A stretch of DNA of 64,000 nucleotides, taken from Pseudidiomarina salinarum (GTDB lineage: Bacteria; Pseudomonadota; Gammaproteobacteria; Enterobacterales; Alteromonadaceae). This document shows, piece after piece, positions 34,329 to 44,200 of this stretch (its first letter is position 1; the number at the start of each line of letters is the position of its first letter). The notes under the pieces were generated by a model. It was not told the origin of the DNA and did not search any database. It saw only the letters and a list, made by a program, of their open reading frames with translations. The DNA is taken from the NCBI RefSeq assembly GCF_000753715.1, contig NZ_JPER01000003.1, forward strand, positions 1-64,000, written 5' to 3'. A program made the translations under genes and the position numbers.

Positions 34329-34831
34329 TGACGAGGATATGGTATCCGCAGCTTGATATCTACCACGCGATCCGGCGGGTTGCGGCTTTGTTATATTATT
34401 GGGAGAAGAACAAGGCCCCGATAGAGCGTTTGTACATATCCGACTTCTATTTTGCCAATCCAGTGCTTCTGCACAACGTACGCATGCCTGCCGATGTTAG
34501 AGCAACATTTAAGGAGCTGGAGATTCCAAAGCCTGATAAATCCTTTTTAACGTACCCGGCGCCATCAATTCTGTTCCACAAAATGGAGTCCATTCAAAAA
34601 AAAGGAGTTCAAGCGATGGTTGCCAAAAGTCTCTTGAACTCGGAAGCAATCCATAAAGGCGAGGCTTCGTTATCCCGTTTCGGTGAAAAATTCGTCGAAT
34701 CTTGCGTTGTGGGCGGGCTTTCTGAGAAAGACACCAGACTGATTGAGTTCTTAGCAAGAAGCTTTAGTCAAATCTCCGAAGGAGATTCGGTAGATCTGCG
34801 AAAAAGAACTGGATTGAGGAGGATGGTTTAA
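34325..34831 (+). CDS. ABC-3C middle component
   Basis: This 168-residue protein has the ABC-3C middle-component signature: YHAIRRVAALLYYWE near the N terminus, then IERLYISDFYFANPVLLHN, and a helical remainder. These proteins bridge the ATPase and the effector. ATG 34325 overlaps the stop of the effector gene and is preferred to the longer in-frame GTG at 34298. The ATPase gene starts three bases after its stop, so all three are one operon. Confidence 0.75.
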   Translation: MMTRIWYPQLDIYHAIRRVAALLYYWEKNKAPIERLYISDFYFANPVLLHNVRMPADVRATFKELEIPKPDKSFLTYPAPSILFHKMESIQKKGVQAMVAKSLLNSEAIHKGEASLSRFGEKFVESCVVGGLSEKDTRLIEFLARSFSQISEGDSVDLRKRTGLRRMV

Positions 34832-34834
34832 GAC

Positions 34835-36733
34835 ATGGGTTGCCCACGATTCACACTTAACAGGCTGCGCGTATTGCGTCAGGGTCGCGTTGCCTATGAC
34901 CAAGAGTTTCATGAAGGCGTCAACATCATTCGTGGCGAGAATGGATCGGGAAAATCAACGATCGCTGACTTCATTTTCTATGCACTCGGAGGGGAGTTCG
35001 ATTCTTGGAAGGATGCGGCCGCGCGCTGTGATGAGGTGCAGGCAGAAGTGCTCACAAACCATGGAAAGCTGACTCTTTTAAGAGAAATCGGGAACAAGAC
35101 CACCCCCATCAAAGTATTTTTTGGTCCATTCGATCAAGCAGACAAGCATGCCTTGGATGGGTGGGAAAGCTTCCCTATTCGAAGATCCGATAAGCGCGAA
35201 AGTTTTTCTCAAGTGCTTTTTCGCTCACTGAACATTCCAGAAGCTCAAAGTGTCGGCGCTTCGAATATCACAATGCATCAAGTCATGCGCTTGTTATATT
35301 CAGATCAAAGAACACCCTCGACTCGCCTATTCCGATTTGAGTCTTTTGACAAACAGGATATTCGTGAAGCGGTTGGTGATCTGATTTGCGGAATTAGCGG
35401 CTATGAGATCTATGAAATCAACCTACAGCTCAGGGATCTCGATGCCGAGTTTGCAAAGGTGAGCCAGAGACTTTCATCATTAATTCAGGCTCTACCTCGC
35501 GACGTTCAGCTTGATCGGCCAGATACAATACATAGCCAATGCCGTCTATTGGATGAAGAAAAGTTGTTGGCACATCGAGAGATTGAAAATGTCGACACTC
35601 TGGTGAGCCAAGGTGAAACTAAAGAATTTCTGAAGGCTCGGCAATCGGCACAGCAAAGCCTGTTTAAAGAAAAGAAAGCGATTGCCTCCTTAGAAGAATC
35701 CATTGAAAAACATGAACTGGAGCTAGGAGAGCTCACAAAGTATCAAGCATTTCTCGCAGAAAATATCGAGCAAGTTAGAGTCGCTGAGAGTACCTTTCAG
35801 GCCATCGGCGCAATAGAATTTACCCGTTGTCCTGCATGCCTGTCGCATCTCCAGTCAGTATTTGACCCACATGTCTGCAATGTTTGCGGTCAGAATACTG
35901 ATCCTGAGGAAGACAAATCTAAGTACAACCAGGTTCGGCTTGATCTCGAAATTCAATTGCGCGAGTCAAAACAACTTTTCTCTGAACATGAGACAAGACT
36001 TACGAAGGACCGTGTCGAACTTCGCCGGGTTAAAAGGAGTTATTCGAAAAAATTATCGGCGTACTCGATCAAATTTGACCTGAGCTCTTCGCCACGAGAA
36101 GCCTTTTTGGCAGAACGCTATCAGCGCGTCGGACAGATTGATCAAGAACTCATCCACCTGACAGATATGTTATCTGTTGCGGAAGAGGTTCAATCACTTT
36201 CTCAGCAAAAGCAGACAATGCAAAGACAAATCACGGATCTTTCGGACCGCAGAAAAGTGTTAGAGATTCAAGCCCAAAGCCGACGAAGTAGTGCGATTAA
36301 TGCTGTTTCTGATTGGGGACGCTTGTTGCTTAGAAGCGACCTAGATCGTCAGCCAGAGTTCAAAAACCCTGACCTCGTTGAGCTCAATTTCCGGGATGAT
36401 GCGATGTTTGTCGATGGCCAGATGAATTTCGCAGAGAGCAGCAACGTCTTCCTGAAGAACACTGCCATTTTCAGTCTTTTCATGGCTGCTGGTGGCGATG
36501 AACTATTCAATCATCCACGATTTATTCTGCTCGACAACGTCGAAGACAAGGGAATGGAGGTTGAGAGAAGTCACTTATTCCAGCGCCTAATCGTCGAGCA
36601 CTCGACCGAATTAAGTGAACGGCACCAGATTATCTACACTACATCCATGATGAACCCTGAACTAGAACTCGATGACTATGTGATTGGGCCGCATTACACA
36701 CATGATAAACGAACGCTCAGGCTGAAAGGTTAG
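34835..36733 (+). CDS. ABC-3C SMC/Rad50-like ABC ATPase
   Basis: This 632-residue Rad50/SMC-type ATPase has Walker A RGENGSGKST near residue 35, a long coiled coil broken by a four-Cys zinc hook (CPACLSHL and CNVCGQ near 335-355), and Walker B FILLDNVEDKG near 570. The usual Walker B Glu is replaced by Asn-Val-Glu spacing, as often in this clade. It should sense DNA ends or structures and license the hydrolase effector through the middle component. It is the last gene of the operon. Confidence 0.8.
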   Translation: MGCPRFTLNRLRVLRQGRVAYDQEFHEGVNIIRGENGSGKSTIADFIFYALGGEFDSWKDAAARCDEVQAEVLTNHGKLTLLREIGNKTTPIKVFFGPFDQADKHALDGWESFPIRRSDKRESFSQVLFRSLNIPEAQSVGASNITMHQVMRLLYSDQRTPSTRLFRFESFDKQDIREAVGDLICGISGYEIYEINLQLRDLDAEFAKVSQRLSSLIQALPRDVQLDRPDTIHSQCRLLDEEKLLAHREIENVDTLVSQGETKEFLKARQSAQQSLFKEKKAIASLEESIEKHELELGELTKYQAFLAENIEQVRVAESTFQAIGAIEFTRCPACLSHLQSVFDPHVCNVCGQNTDPEEDKSKYNQVRLDLEIQLRESKQLFSEHETRLTKDRVELRRVKRSYSKKLSAYSIKFDLSSSPREAFLAERYQRVGQIDQELIHLTDMLSVAEEVQSLSQQKQTMQRQITDLSDRRKVLEIQAQSRRSSAINAVSDWGRLLLRSDLDRQPEFKNPDLVELNFRDDAMFVDGQMNFAESSNVFLKNTAIFSLFMAAGGDELFNHPRFILLDNVEDKGMEVERSHLFQRLIVEHSTELSERHQIIYTTSMMNPELELDDYVIGPHYTHDKRTLRLKG

Positions 36734-36858
36734 AGTAATCAGGGCGAACTACATTGCTGGTAGTAGGTATTAGTATCTTTAAGTTTAAGTGCGAAATAGA
36801 CACATAACAATGCAATCCGCGCAATAAGTGTGTGGTTGCAGTATTAGCTGGAGAAGAT

Positions 36859-37251
36859 ATGAGTGTTGAGGATTTTCTGCTTGAGTTATGCGAAGAAATA
36901 TATCGAGGAGAAGAAAGGGCACAGGCAGAGAGAAAACGAGAGCTATTCGGCAACCAGTTTGTTCCAGAACTTCTGCTTATGCGGAAGGATAAAGTTAGAG
37001 TGGAAATCAGGAAAGAAAATGTGAGTCATAATATGCCACATATTCACATAACTCATTCCGATAAGATTGACGTTTCAATCAGTCTTAATGATTTTTCAGT
37101 GCTAGCTGGAAATATTGACAGGAAAACCAAAAAGTACCTTTTGGGCCTTCTTGTTCCGAAAAAAGATGAGCTTAATGCAATATGGGTCGAACTTAACGAG
37201 AAAGATGAGTCGGTTGGTGCAGAAAAGATGATACAAGACCTTGGTCTGTAA
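36859..37251 (+). CDS. DUF4160-like small protein
   Basis: This is a 130-residue protein. Its C-terminal half (MPHIHITHSDKIDVSISLND, then LAGNIDRKTKKYLLGLL) matches the DUF4160 pattern of His-x-His strand plus long helix, a family often found in toxin-antitoxin-like and island contexts. The N-terminal 55 residues are an acidic/basic helix. GGAGAAG before ATG 36859 decides this start over GTG 36832. No partner toxin is adjacent. Confidence 0.55.
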   Translation: MSVEDFLLELCEEIYRGEERAQAERKRELFGNQFVPELLLMRKDKVRVEIRKENVSHNMPHIHITHSDKIDVSISLNDFSVLAGNIDRKTKKYLLGLLVPKKDELNAIWVELNEKDESVGAEKMIQDLGL

Positions 37252-37342
37252 TCGGCTAATAATCACCGGCTTTGGGACAATATTTCCACTGCGCTGTAAT
37301 TTTACCCGATGTTACGGGAGGTACATTTTTGAGGTTAGCTAA

Positions 37343-37915
37343 GTGCTGAAGGTTGCGATTATTTTCCACTCGGTATCGGGAACAACAAAAAAACTCGCGG
37401 AAGCCGTTGGACATGGAGCTATGTCAATTTCTGGCGTTGAAGTGATAAAGATGGAAATTGTTGGCGCGGATATTGTCGAGGGACGCTTTATAAACTCAAT
37501 TTTAATCGAAAGGTTAAAAGATGTAGACGCAATAATTTTTGGCTCGCCTACATTTATGGGCTGTGTGTCAGCGCAATTTAAGGCATTTGCTGATGCAACT
37601 GGTGACCTTTGGGCTGAGAAGGCATGGTCAAATAAAATCGCTAGTGGTTTTACCATCGGGTCAAATTTAAGTGGTGATCAGTTAAATACCATTCAATACC
37701 TGCAAATTTTCGCCAATCAACATGGCATGTTGTGGGCAAGTTTAGATATTCTAGGTAACTATGACCCTAAAAACCGTAATAGGCTTGGTGCTCAATCTGG
37801 TTTAATTGCGCATTCAAAAGGTGGAGAATTGAACGAGATTGACTTGAACACGGCAAATTATTTGGGGCAGCGTGTTGCTAATGTCGCCAAAAGGTTTGCA
37901 GTGAAAGAAATATAA
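37343..37915 (+). CDS. Flavodoxin-like / NAD(P)H FMN reductase-family protein
   Basis: This 190-residue protein has the flavodoxin FMN-binding start VAIIFHSVSGTTKKLAEAV and the second loop IIFGSPTFMGCVSAQFKAF, as in WrbA/NQO-type flavoproteins. It lacks a membrane segment. Translation probably begins at GTG 37343. It stands alone after the DUF4160 gene, and its redox partner cannot be told from context. Confidence 0.75.
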   Translation: MLKVAIIFHSVSGTTKKLAEAVGHGAMSISGVEVIKMEIVGADIVEGRFINSILIERLKDVDAIIFGSPTFMGCVSAQFKAFADATGDLWAEKAWSNKIASGFTIGSNLSGDQLNTIQYLQIFANQHGMLWASLDILGNYDPKNRNRLGAQSGLIAHSKGGELNEIDLNTANYLGQRVANVAKRFAVKEI

Positions 37916-38036
37916 AATGCGTTTCGCTTCTTCCTGCCGCAGGGGCGGCAAACCCTCGAGCGCGATGAGTGTCGCCCGCGTGATTGGTGTTAATTAAAAC
38001 TAAAAGGGATATATGTACATACCACAGAGCATGTAA

Positions 38037-38381
38037 ATGACTGAAAGTCGCGCAACTAAAACGTTTATTTCTGAGGATGTTCGCAAGCAATTCTGAACAG
38101 TACAGACCCTTACCAACGGCGAAAAGAATGAACAGTATTATGCTACTGGTTGGCGCGTGCCCACATATGATTACGGAGAGGGCATTGGTGAACTGATGAC
38201 CGGCAATCATGGTGGCGTGTCCTGCGGCTCACAAAGCTGGCTGATGGTTATCCCCCAATACGAGATGGCAGTAGCGGTGAACATCATCACCACAACTGAC
38301 ATCTTCTGGGACTTCGGCAGCGTATTTACTGAACTTGCCCGGACTTCTATAACGGTTCAGCAGCAATCGCAGCCCCAATAA
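38037..38381 (+). pseudogene. Beta-lactamase-family serine hydrolase remnant
   Basis: Only the C-terminal part of a CubicO/class C-like serine hydrolase remains: ISEDVRKQF, an in-frame TGA at 38094-38096, then TVQTLTNGEKN, YATGWRVP, HGGVSCGSQSWLMVIPQYEM to a TAA at 38379. The HGGVS block is the KTG-equivalent strand region. The catalytic SxxK part is missing upstream. It is non-functional. Confidence 0.7.
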
Positions 38382-38782
38382 ATCGATATCCTATCTAGGA
38401 ACAGTTTAGGCGGCCTTTCTTTAACCGGAAAGGTCGGAGAGGTAATCAACCAGCTGTACGACTGAAGCATACTCATTGCATCGCTTAAAAAAGAGCTGCC
38501 TTCCCGAAATTAAAAACGCACACATCACTCATATCGGACAAGTATTTTTCAATCGGAATTTCATTCATATGGGACACAAAGTTGCCTGTGATCGGCCGTA
38601 TTTGTCTGGCTAACTATCCGTTTTTCCATACCCTTTTGTGCCAACTTTTGCACAGTTTCGGGATAGAACGCGAAAATAGCTGGCTAAATGGCCTCGCTTG
38701 AAATTCTCCAGATCCTTGAGAATGCTTGGCCTGCACGCTTAGTACCTACTAACACCACTTGAAAACGGCATGGTGATGTTTG
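38382..38782. other. Non-coding right end of the first element
   Basis: No gene is seen. The stretch carries CAGTTTCGGG at 38653-38662 and CTGGCTAAATGGCC at 38680-38693. Both motifs recur upstream of the tRNA duplication at 46743. It is read as the right terminus of an integrated element, containing possible integrase arm sites. Confidence 0.5.
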
Positions 38783-38809
38783 CTCCGGAGGCGGAGGTCA
38801 CAGGTTCGA
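38783..38809 (+). repeat. Third tRNA-Arg att-like copy (truncated)
   Basis: CTCCGGAGGCGGAGGTCA, one mismatch, AGGTTCGA matches tRNA-Arg positions 99-125 at 26 of 27 bases. The last 17 bases of the tRNA 3' end are missing. The following base belongs to the truncated adaptor gene, so the copy marks an old element junction that later suffered a deletion. Confidence 0.75.
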
Positions 38810-38810
38810 C

Positions 38811-39069
38811 TAACATAGTCGCCGACTTCGACAACCAATTGCTTTATTCGTCCTGTAAATGTGGGACCAATCTTGTAGGTGTAACGCGCCTCTACTGTAC
38901 CGACGCCAAATAACGCCGGATGAAGTTCACGCGACTCGACCCTGACGTCAGTCACTGGGACTGGTGATAACGGACCTGTTCGAAGAGCAACATAAACGAG
39001 TAAGGCCAGGAGAGGAATAATCACCGCTAAGAGTGCCAGAGTCCGGCTCTGTATTGGAAGTTTAATCAT
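38811..39069 (-). pseudogene. Truncated RND periplasmic adaptor (N-terminal fragment)
   Basis: About 86 codons of a HlyD/AcrA-type adaptor remain: an N-terminal membrane anchor (LALLAVIIPLLALLVYVAL) and the start of the barrel/lipoyl region (GTVEARYTYKIGPTFTGRI, then VVEVGDYV). Homology stops at the att-like copy, after which 20 unrelated codons run to a stop at 38749. The reading frame is therefore broken by the element junction. A TetR-type palindrome lies upstream. Confidence 0.75.
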
Positions 39070-39138
39070 TGCCTTCTCTCAATACGACGACTAACAATCA
39101 TCAAGATCTTTGATGAATCACTATTCATAAGGCTACCC

Positions 39139-39168
39139 AGTAAGATAGTAATTTGTTACTATCTTACT
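39139..39168. promoter_or_regulatory. Palindromic operator, probable TetR site
   Basis: AGTAAGATAGTAA and its exact complement flank a TTTG loop (13-bp arms). It sits between the truncated adaptor and the divergent cytochrome gene, and resembles the palindrome at 46287-46308. The adjacent TetR-type proteins are the likely binders. Confidence 0.65.
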
Positions 39169-39253
39169 ATAAAGTATCAACCTGTCAAAAATTTTTGAAA
39201 CTCAAACGCTAGTATTTAACTGGATATTATTAGATACGAATTAAGGAGCTGTT

Positions 39254-39715
39254 ATGCAAAAACCTTTTCTACTCAAAAGTATTATTGTTACCACGGCAGT
39301 GATTGGAGTTACTTTGTCAACAGTGTCGCTGTCCGCAGCAAAAAGTTCCATAGATGGGGAATCAATGGAGCTACGAAAAATTATGAATGAGCTTGGACAA
39401 AATATGCAGCTGGCTACTGATGCCATTTCACGTGAAGAGTGGTTGCGGGTAGCTGAAGTTGGGTTACGTATTGCCGATCACCCGCAACCTCCGATTGGTG
39501 AAAAAATGCGCATTTTATCGTTTGCGGGTAGTGATATTGGAAAATTCAAGGAATTTGACAAACAAACTCACGATGCGGCGAAAGCAATGGAAGCAGCGGC
39601 AAAACTAGGAGATGGTAAAGCAGTAATTGACTCCTTTTCGACTTTGCAGACTAAATGTCTGGCGTGTCATCAGAGTTTCAGGAAAGAATTTTTGGAGCAC
39701 TTTTATAGCGAATAA
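39254..39715 (+). CDS. Periplasmic class II cytochrome c
   Basis: This 153-residue protein has a Sec signal peptide (hydrophobic core IIVTTAVIGVTLSTVSLSA) and a single C-terminal heme site CLACH. That is the layout of cytochrome c'/c556 four-helix bundles. AAGGAG lies 8 bases before the start. A paralogue lies at 40741-41208. The role beside RND efflux genes is unknown; redox sensing or gas/metal binding are possible. Confidence 0.8.
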   Translation: MQKPFLLKSIIVTTAVIGVTLSTVSLSAAKSSIDGESMELRKIMNELGQNMQLATDAISREEWLRVAEVGLRIADHPQPPIGEKMRILSFAGSDIGKFKEFDKQTHDAAKAMEAAAKLGDGKAVIDSFSTLQTKCLACHQSFRKEFLEHFYSE

Positions 39716-40062
39716 TAAGCGCCTTGGGTGAGGAGAAGAAATGAAGAGCATCCCCTTTGCCTTTGAGGGGTGCTGTATTCGTTATGCATCTAAATAGATA
39801 AGTGTTAATACATTACCCCCAACTTTCGGCTGTCTACTGGTTACATCGTCGAAAAGTGGGAAGGACGAAGTAGCTTTAGTATTCATTGACTTTTGTTTAC
39901 GCAGCCACTCCATAGAAAGGTAGTTTCTTTATATTCGGGACACTATGTTTAGGCAGGACTAACCGTTTTTAGTTAAAGCAATTGTCAACTAACTTAAGTG
40001 TGGCCACACGTGTCCGACGTCCGAAAAAACGGGATAAAAAGCCATGCATGCTGATTACTACC
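39716..40062. other. Intergenic region with hairpin and palindrome
   Basis: No gene is seen. An imperfect GC stem (GCATCCCC, 39748-39755, with GGGGTGC, 39767-39773) follows the cytochrome gene and may terminate it. A perfect 12-bp palindrome GTGTGGCCACAC lies at 39999-40010 near the end of the converging TetR gene. Confidence 0.4.
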
Positions 40063-40671
40063 TCATTCTGGGGGAGCACAAATTCCTTGGCAAAATACCT
40101 CAAATGCGCCGGGAGCCTGATCGACAATGTATTGCATATCACCTGTCAAAAGTGACTGAATAACCAAGCCTTGGATCATACCAATATACTGGGTAGCGGC
40201 CATCTCAATATTAAGATCCTTCCGTAACTCACCATCAAGCTGTGCACTTATCAGCTGCTTTTCAACGCTTTTTCGATATTCGGATAAAAGTTGACGAACC
40301 ATCAGCCTGGCCGGTGTGGAGCGTGAATGTTGCAGTTGTCCCAATAAAAGTCTAGGAATCCCGGGACGCTCTCTTATAAACTCGATGTGAGCAAAAAACA
40401 TTGCCTTTAGAGCTTCAAGAGGGGTAGCTGCATCATTCTTTGCACGCTCAAGCCTCTTCATTATTTGCTTTGCTACCCAGCCAATTACAGACTCCCATAT
40501 AGCATCTTTACTTACAAAATGTCGAAACAAGGCCCCCTGTGTAACCTTCATTCGTTTAGCAATCTCAGTAGTTGTAATGCTTGCAGGATCTTCATTCGCA
40601 CATAAATCAACCACTGCAGCTACAGTTTTTTCACGTCGTTGTTCTGCTGTTAAATGAGTTTTAGGAGGCAT
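40063..40671 (-). CDS. TetR/AcrR-family regulator
   Basis: This 202-residue protein has an N-terminal TetR helix-turn-helix (ASITTTEIAKRMKVTQGALF then RHFVSKDAIW) and a C-terminal ligand domain of normal length. It is close in sequence to the TetR protein at 45636-46274 (shared GALF-HF-SK and HPGIPR/RPGIPR blocks). It heads the leftward cytochrome-and-RND region only loosely: its own start faces the cytochrome gene at 40741-41208, which ends 70 bases upstream. Confidence 0.85.
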   Translation of the reverse strand: MPPKTHLTAEQRREKTVAAVVDLCANEDPASITTTEIAKRMKVTQGALFRHFVSKDAIWESVIGWVAKQIMKRLERAKNDAATPLEALKAMFFAHIEFIRERPGIPRLLLGQLQHSRSTPARLMVRQLLSEYRKSVEKQLISAQLDGELRKDLNIEMAATQYIGMIQGLVIQSLLTGDMQYIVDQAPGAFEVFCQGICAPPE

Positions 40672-40740
40672 AATAACCTTTTATAGCATAAAGTAATAAA
40701 GCGCTATCTTAGAGTGCTTTTCCCTGATGTCAATATCTTC

Positions 40741-41208
40741 CTAAGGTGACCCAAGCCCATTGAAACGATCAGATACATATTTACTATGACAAGCAATACA
40801 ACTACCTGTCATTTCGTTATAAAGCTTATATTGCTTCTGTGTATCTTTGCTTTTTGCTGCCTCAGTCAAGCCTGCAGCTAATCGGTGAAAGTCTTTATCC
40901 AGCTTTACAAAGCCTTCAGGCACTGCCGACATTAAGTCTTTTTTATCCTGTTCAGTCAACGACTGCTTCAATATAAAACTGTCGTGTATTTGTTGCGCTT
41001 TGGTAGCTACCTGCTCATGTTTACCTGTGACCATTGAGACATGAATTGAAGCCATTGCCGACTGCACCGAACGCATTTCCTGTTGCAATAATCGACTTAA
41101 CTTATCAGTAAATTTAGGAGTGACAGGATCAGCGGCTAAAGTACTTAAAGACAGACTAAGTGCGGCTAATGCTATGCCTGCGTAACCAATTTTTTGAGTA
41201 TGTTTCAT
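40741..41208 (-). CDS. Periplasmic class II cytochrome c
   Basis: This 155-residue protein has a signal peptide (IGYAGIALAALSLSLSTLA) and a C-terminal CIACH heme site, a four-helix cytochrome c'/c556 type. Its start overlaps the RND permease stop by four bases, so it is co-translated as the last gene of adaptor-permease-cytochrome. A cytochrome bound into an efflux operon is unusual. A paralogue is at 39254-39715. Confidence 0.8.
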   Translation of the reverse strand: MKHTQKIGYAGIALAALSLSLSTLAADPVTPKFTDKLSRLLQQEMRSVQSAMASIHVSMVTGKHEQVATKAQQIHDSFILKQSLTEQDKKDLMSAVPEGFVKLDKDFHRLAAGLTEAAKSKDTQKQYKLYNEMTGSCIACHSKYVSDRFNGLGSP

Positions 41209-44200
41209 GATAATTCCTTATCTGTGTTCGATGTGTCTGCCCATCCCATATCTTCAAGGATGGCATAAAGTGCGGGTAGTGCTAGTAAAATGAGGACAGT
41301 AGAAACCAACAGTCCAAATACAACAGAAATGACTAGTGGAATAACTGCCATGGCTTGAGTGCTGGTTTCAGCTAAAAGCGGCAGTAGTCCGGCGACTGTT
41401 GTACTGGTGGTGATCATGATGGCTCTAAAGCGAGCTCGACTAGCTGCTCCCGCTGCTTCAGTTGTACTCATACCTTGTTCGCGATACAGCTTAATGAATT
41501 GGATAAGTAAAATTGCATTATTAACAACGATACCAGCAAGCGATGCGGCACCAATCAAAGAGGGCATTGATAAGTTATAGCCCATTAACAAATGCCCCCA
41601 TACGGCGCCCATAAAAGCAACAGGAATGGATAGCATGACAATAATAGGTTCTAGATAGCTCCGAAACTGAAAGGAAAGAATTAAAAAAATGCCTAATAGG
41701 CCAATTAACAAACCAAAAGCTATCGATTGTCCCGTTTCTTTAGAGCGGGCAGTCTGGCCTTCGACGCTAATCATAAGCTCGGGCCAGCGCTTTTGTATGT
41801 CGGGAAATACTTTAGCTTCTAAGTCACTGACTATTGCATCCGCATTACTTGTCTGGGTGTTGACATCCGCAGTGACGGTTACTGTCCGCAGGCTATCAAT
41901 CCGAGTAATTTGAGACCATTGCCGCGTATCTACAATAGTCACCACCTCGGTCAATGGAATCATTTCACCATTCTTACTGGCGATAACGGCGTCTTCTAAA
42001 AATGCCCTTGTGGCACGTTCTGCACGTGTTTGACGCACCAATATTTCTATGTGTTGATCGCCAATTTGTACGGTATCAACAATATCTCCCAGTAATCCTG
42101 TACGAACCTGTTCGGCAACATCAGCGGCTGTCAGTCCTAGTGCGAGTGCATTGTCTTTCAAATGCAAAATGCGTTGTGGCTTACCTGGTCTTAAATCGTC
42201 CAATACATTAAATGTTCCTTGATAATTTGCGACCTTACCACTTAAGTAGCTAGCTGCTTCTCTCAGTGTATCTAAGTCGGATCCTTGTAAGCGGATTTCT
42301 ATTGGAATACCTGCAGGGCCAAAACCTGGCTCCTGAATGTTAAGCGAAATGAGGCCTGGGATATCACCAATTTCCTTGTGCCAGCGTTCGGTCAGTGTTG
42401 CTAAGTCCACGGTACGAATTTCTGCGGTTAGCAAATCGGCCATGATAGTTGCTACGTGTGCTCCCTTTTCTCCTGCACTAGTATGCTGATTAAAGCGAGT
42501 CTGAATATTGCGAACCAGAGGCTGCTTGTCCGGCTGTTGCGGTGTGTATTCTTCATTAATACGGTGCATCGCTTGAGTAATTCGTTTACTAATATCACGG
42601 GTTTGATGCAGCGGTGTACCTTGCGGCATGAGTACTCGTGCTTCAAGAACATCACCTTCAATTTCAGGCATTGCTTCCATGCGAACATATCCACCGGCCA
42701 TGAGTCCAACCGAAGCGAGGAGTATAATAAGCATACTCGCTAACACCGCGTATCGAAAGTGAATGGCTTTATCGGCCAATTGACCGACTTTTTCTCGGAC
42801 AGCGTCAAATCGATGATCAAATCCCTGACGAAATTTAGATGTGGCTTCATTCGTTGACGGGCCCATACCATTCTTTAGATGATGTGGGAGAATCCAAAAA
42901 GCTTCTATCAGAGAAGCCGCGATAGCCGCAATCAGCACAACAGGAAGCACTTCAAGTACAGCTCCTAATTCGCCAGCGAGAAACGCCAACGGTAAGAACA
43001 CTGAAACAGTCGTCAAAAAGGAAGAAATCACCCCGGGTAAAATCTCCAGTGTTCCTTCTGACGCCGCTTTTAATGGAGACTTCTTTTCGTCCGCATGTCG
43101 AGCAATGTTTTCTGTAATTACGACCGAATCATCCATGACAATACCGATTGCCATTAACAACGCGACCAGAGTAATCATATTCAATGATAAGCCCGTCAAT
43201 GCCATCATCACAAAAGCCCCCGCGAAAGCCGCAGGTAACCCAAAAAGTGCCCAAAAAGCCAAGCGAGGTCGAAAAAATAGTGCCATTACCAGTCCTACTA
43301 ATAGCAGTCCGGTAATGCCATTACTTACCAACATTTGTAACCGATCTTCGACAATCGACGTCATGTTTTGCGTTATTTCGAGACTAACCTTGCCGTCTTG
43401 ACGTTTTTCTTCTGAGCTGATGAAATTTTTCAATGAATCCATCACACGGAGAGCATCATCCCCACTATTCTTATGAACTTCCAGGATGATAGCGCGATGG
43501 CCATTGAATTCGGCACGTTCTTCTTCTCGCTCCCAAGCTTCCGTTACTGTTGCAATATCGCCAAGCGTCAGAACGGCTCCAGCTTTTCCGCCAAGCACAG
43601 GTAGTTTAGCGAGATCTTCCAGTGAACGACGTTCATCAACAAATCGTAGCTGAATATCCTGGCTATCCGTTTCAATTGTACCTAGCGGCATATCGACATT
43701 TTGTCCGCTAATCGCGCGAGCAATATCACGCACCCCAAAGCCATATTGGCGAAGTTGGTCTTGCGACACCTCGACTTGCCACTGACGCTGTGATAACCCT
43801 ACTGGTATGACATCGGCCACACCGTCAATGGTAAATAGTCTATCTTCTAACTGTTTGGTATAAGTTTCGAGGTGAGCAAAGCTCATTGGCCCTGTAACAG
43901 CAATTGCAGCAACTAAGTCAGTGCGGTAAAGCTCTCTTATGATTGGATCTTCCGCAGCCTTGGGCAAATCAGTTAATGCTTCAATTTCTGTGCGAATATC
44001 ATCCAAAAATCGTCCCATATTTCCTTGCGGGGTCATACTGGCAGTCGTAAGTGCTTGATTATCCCTTGCAGTACAAGCAACCTCCTTCATATAATCCACG
44101 CGTTGCAACGCCTCACCAAGCCGCTGGCAAATCGCTTCCTCGACATCAGCAGCCGTAGCACCTCGGTATTCTATAGAGATACTGACTTCAGGGGGCAGAT

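Noticed and set aside
36734-36858. attC-like element after the ABC-3C operon
   Set aside because: An ACATAAC-like heptamer is present but no complementary partner with suitable spacing was found.
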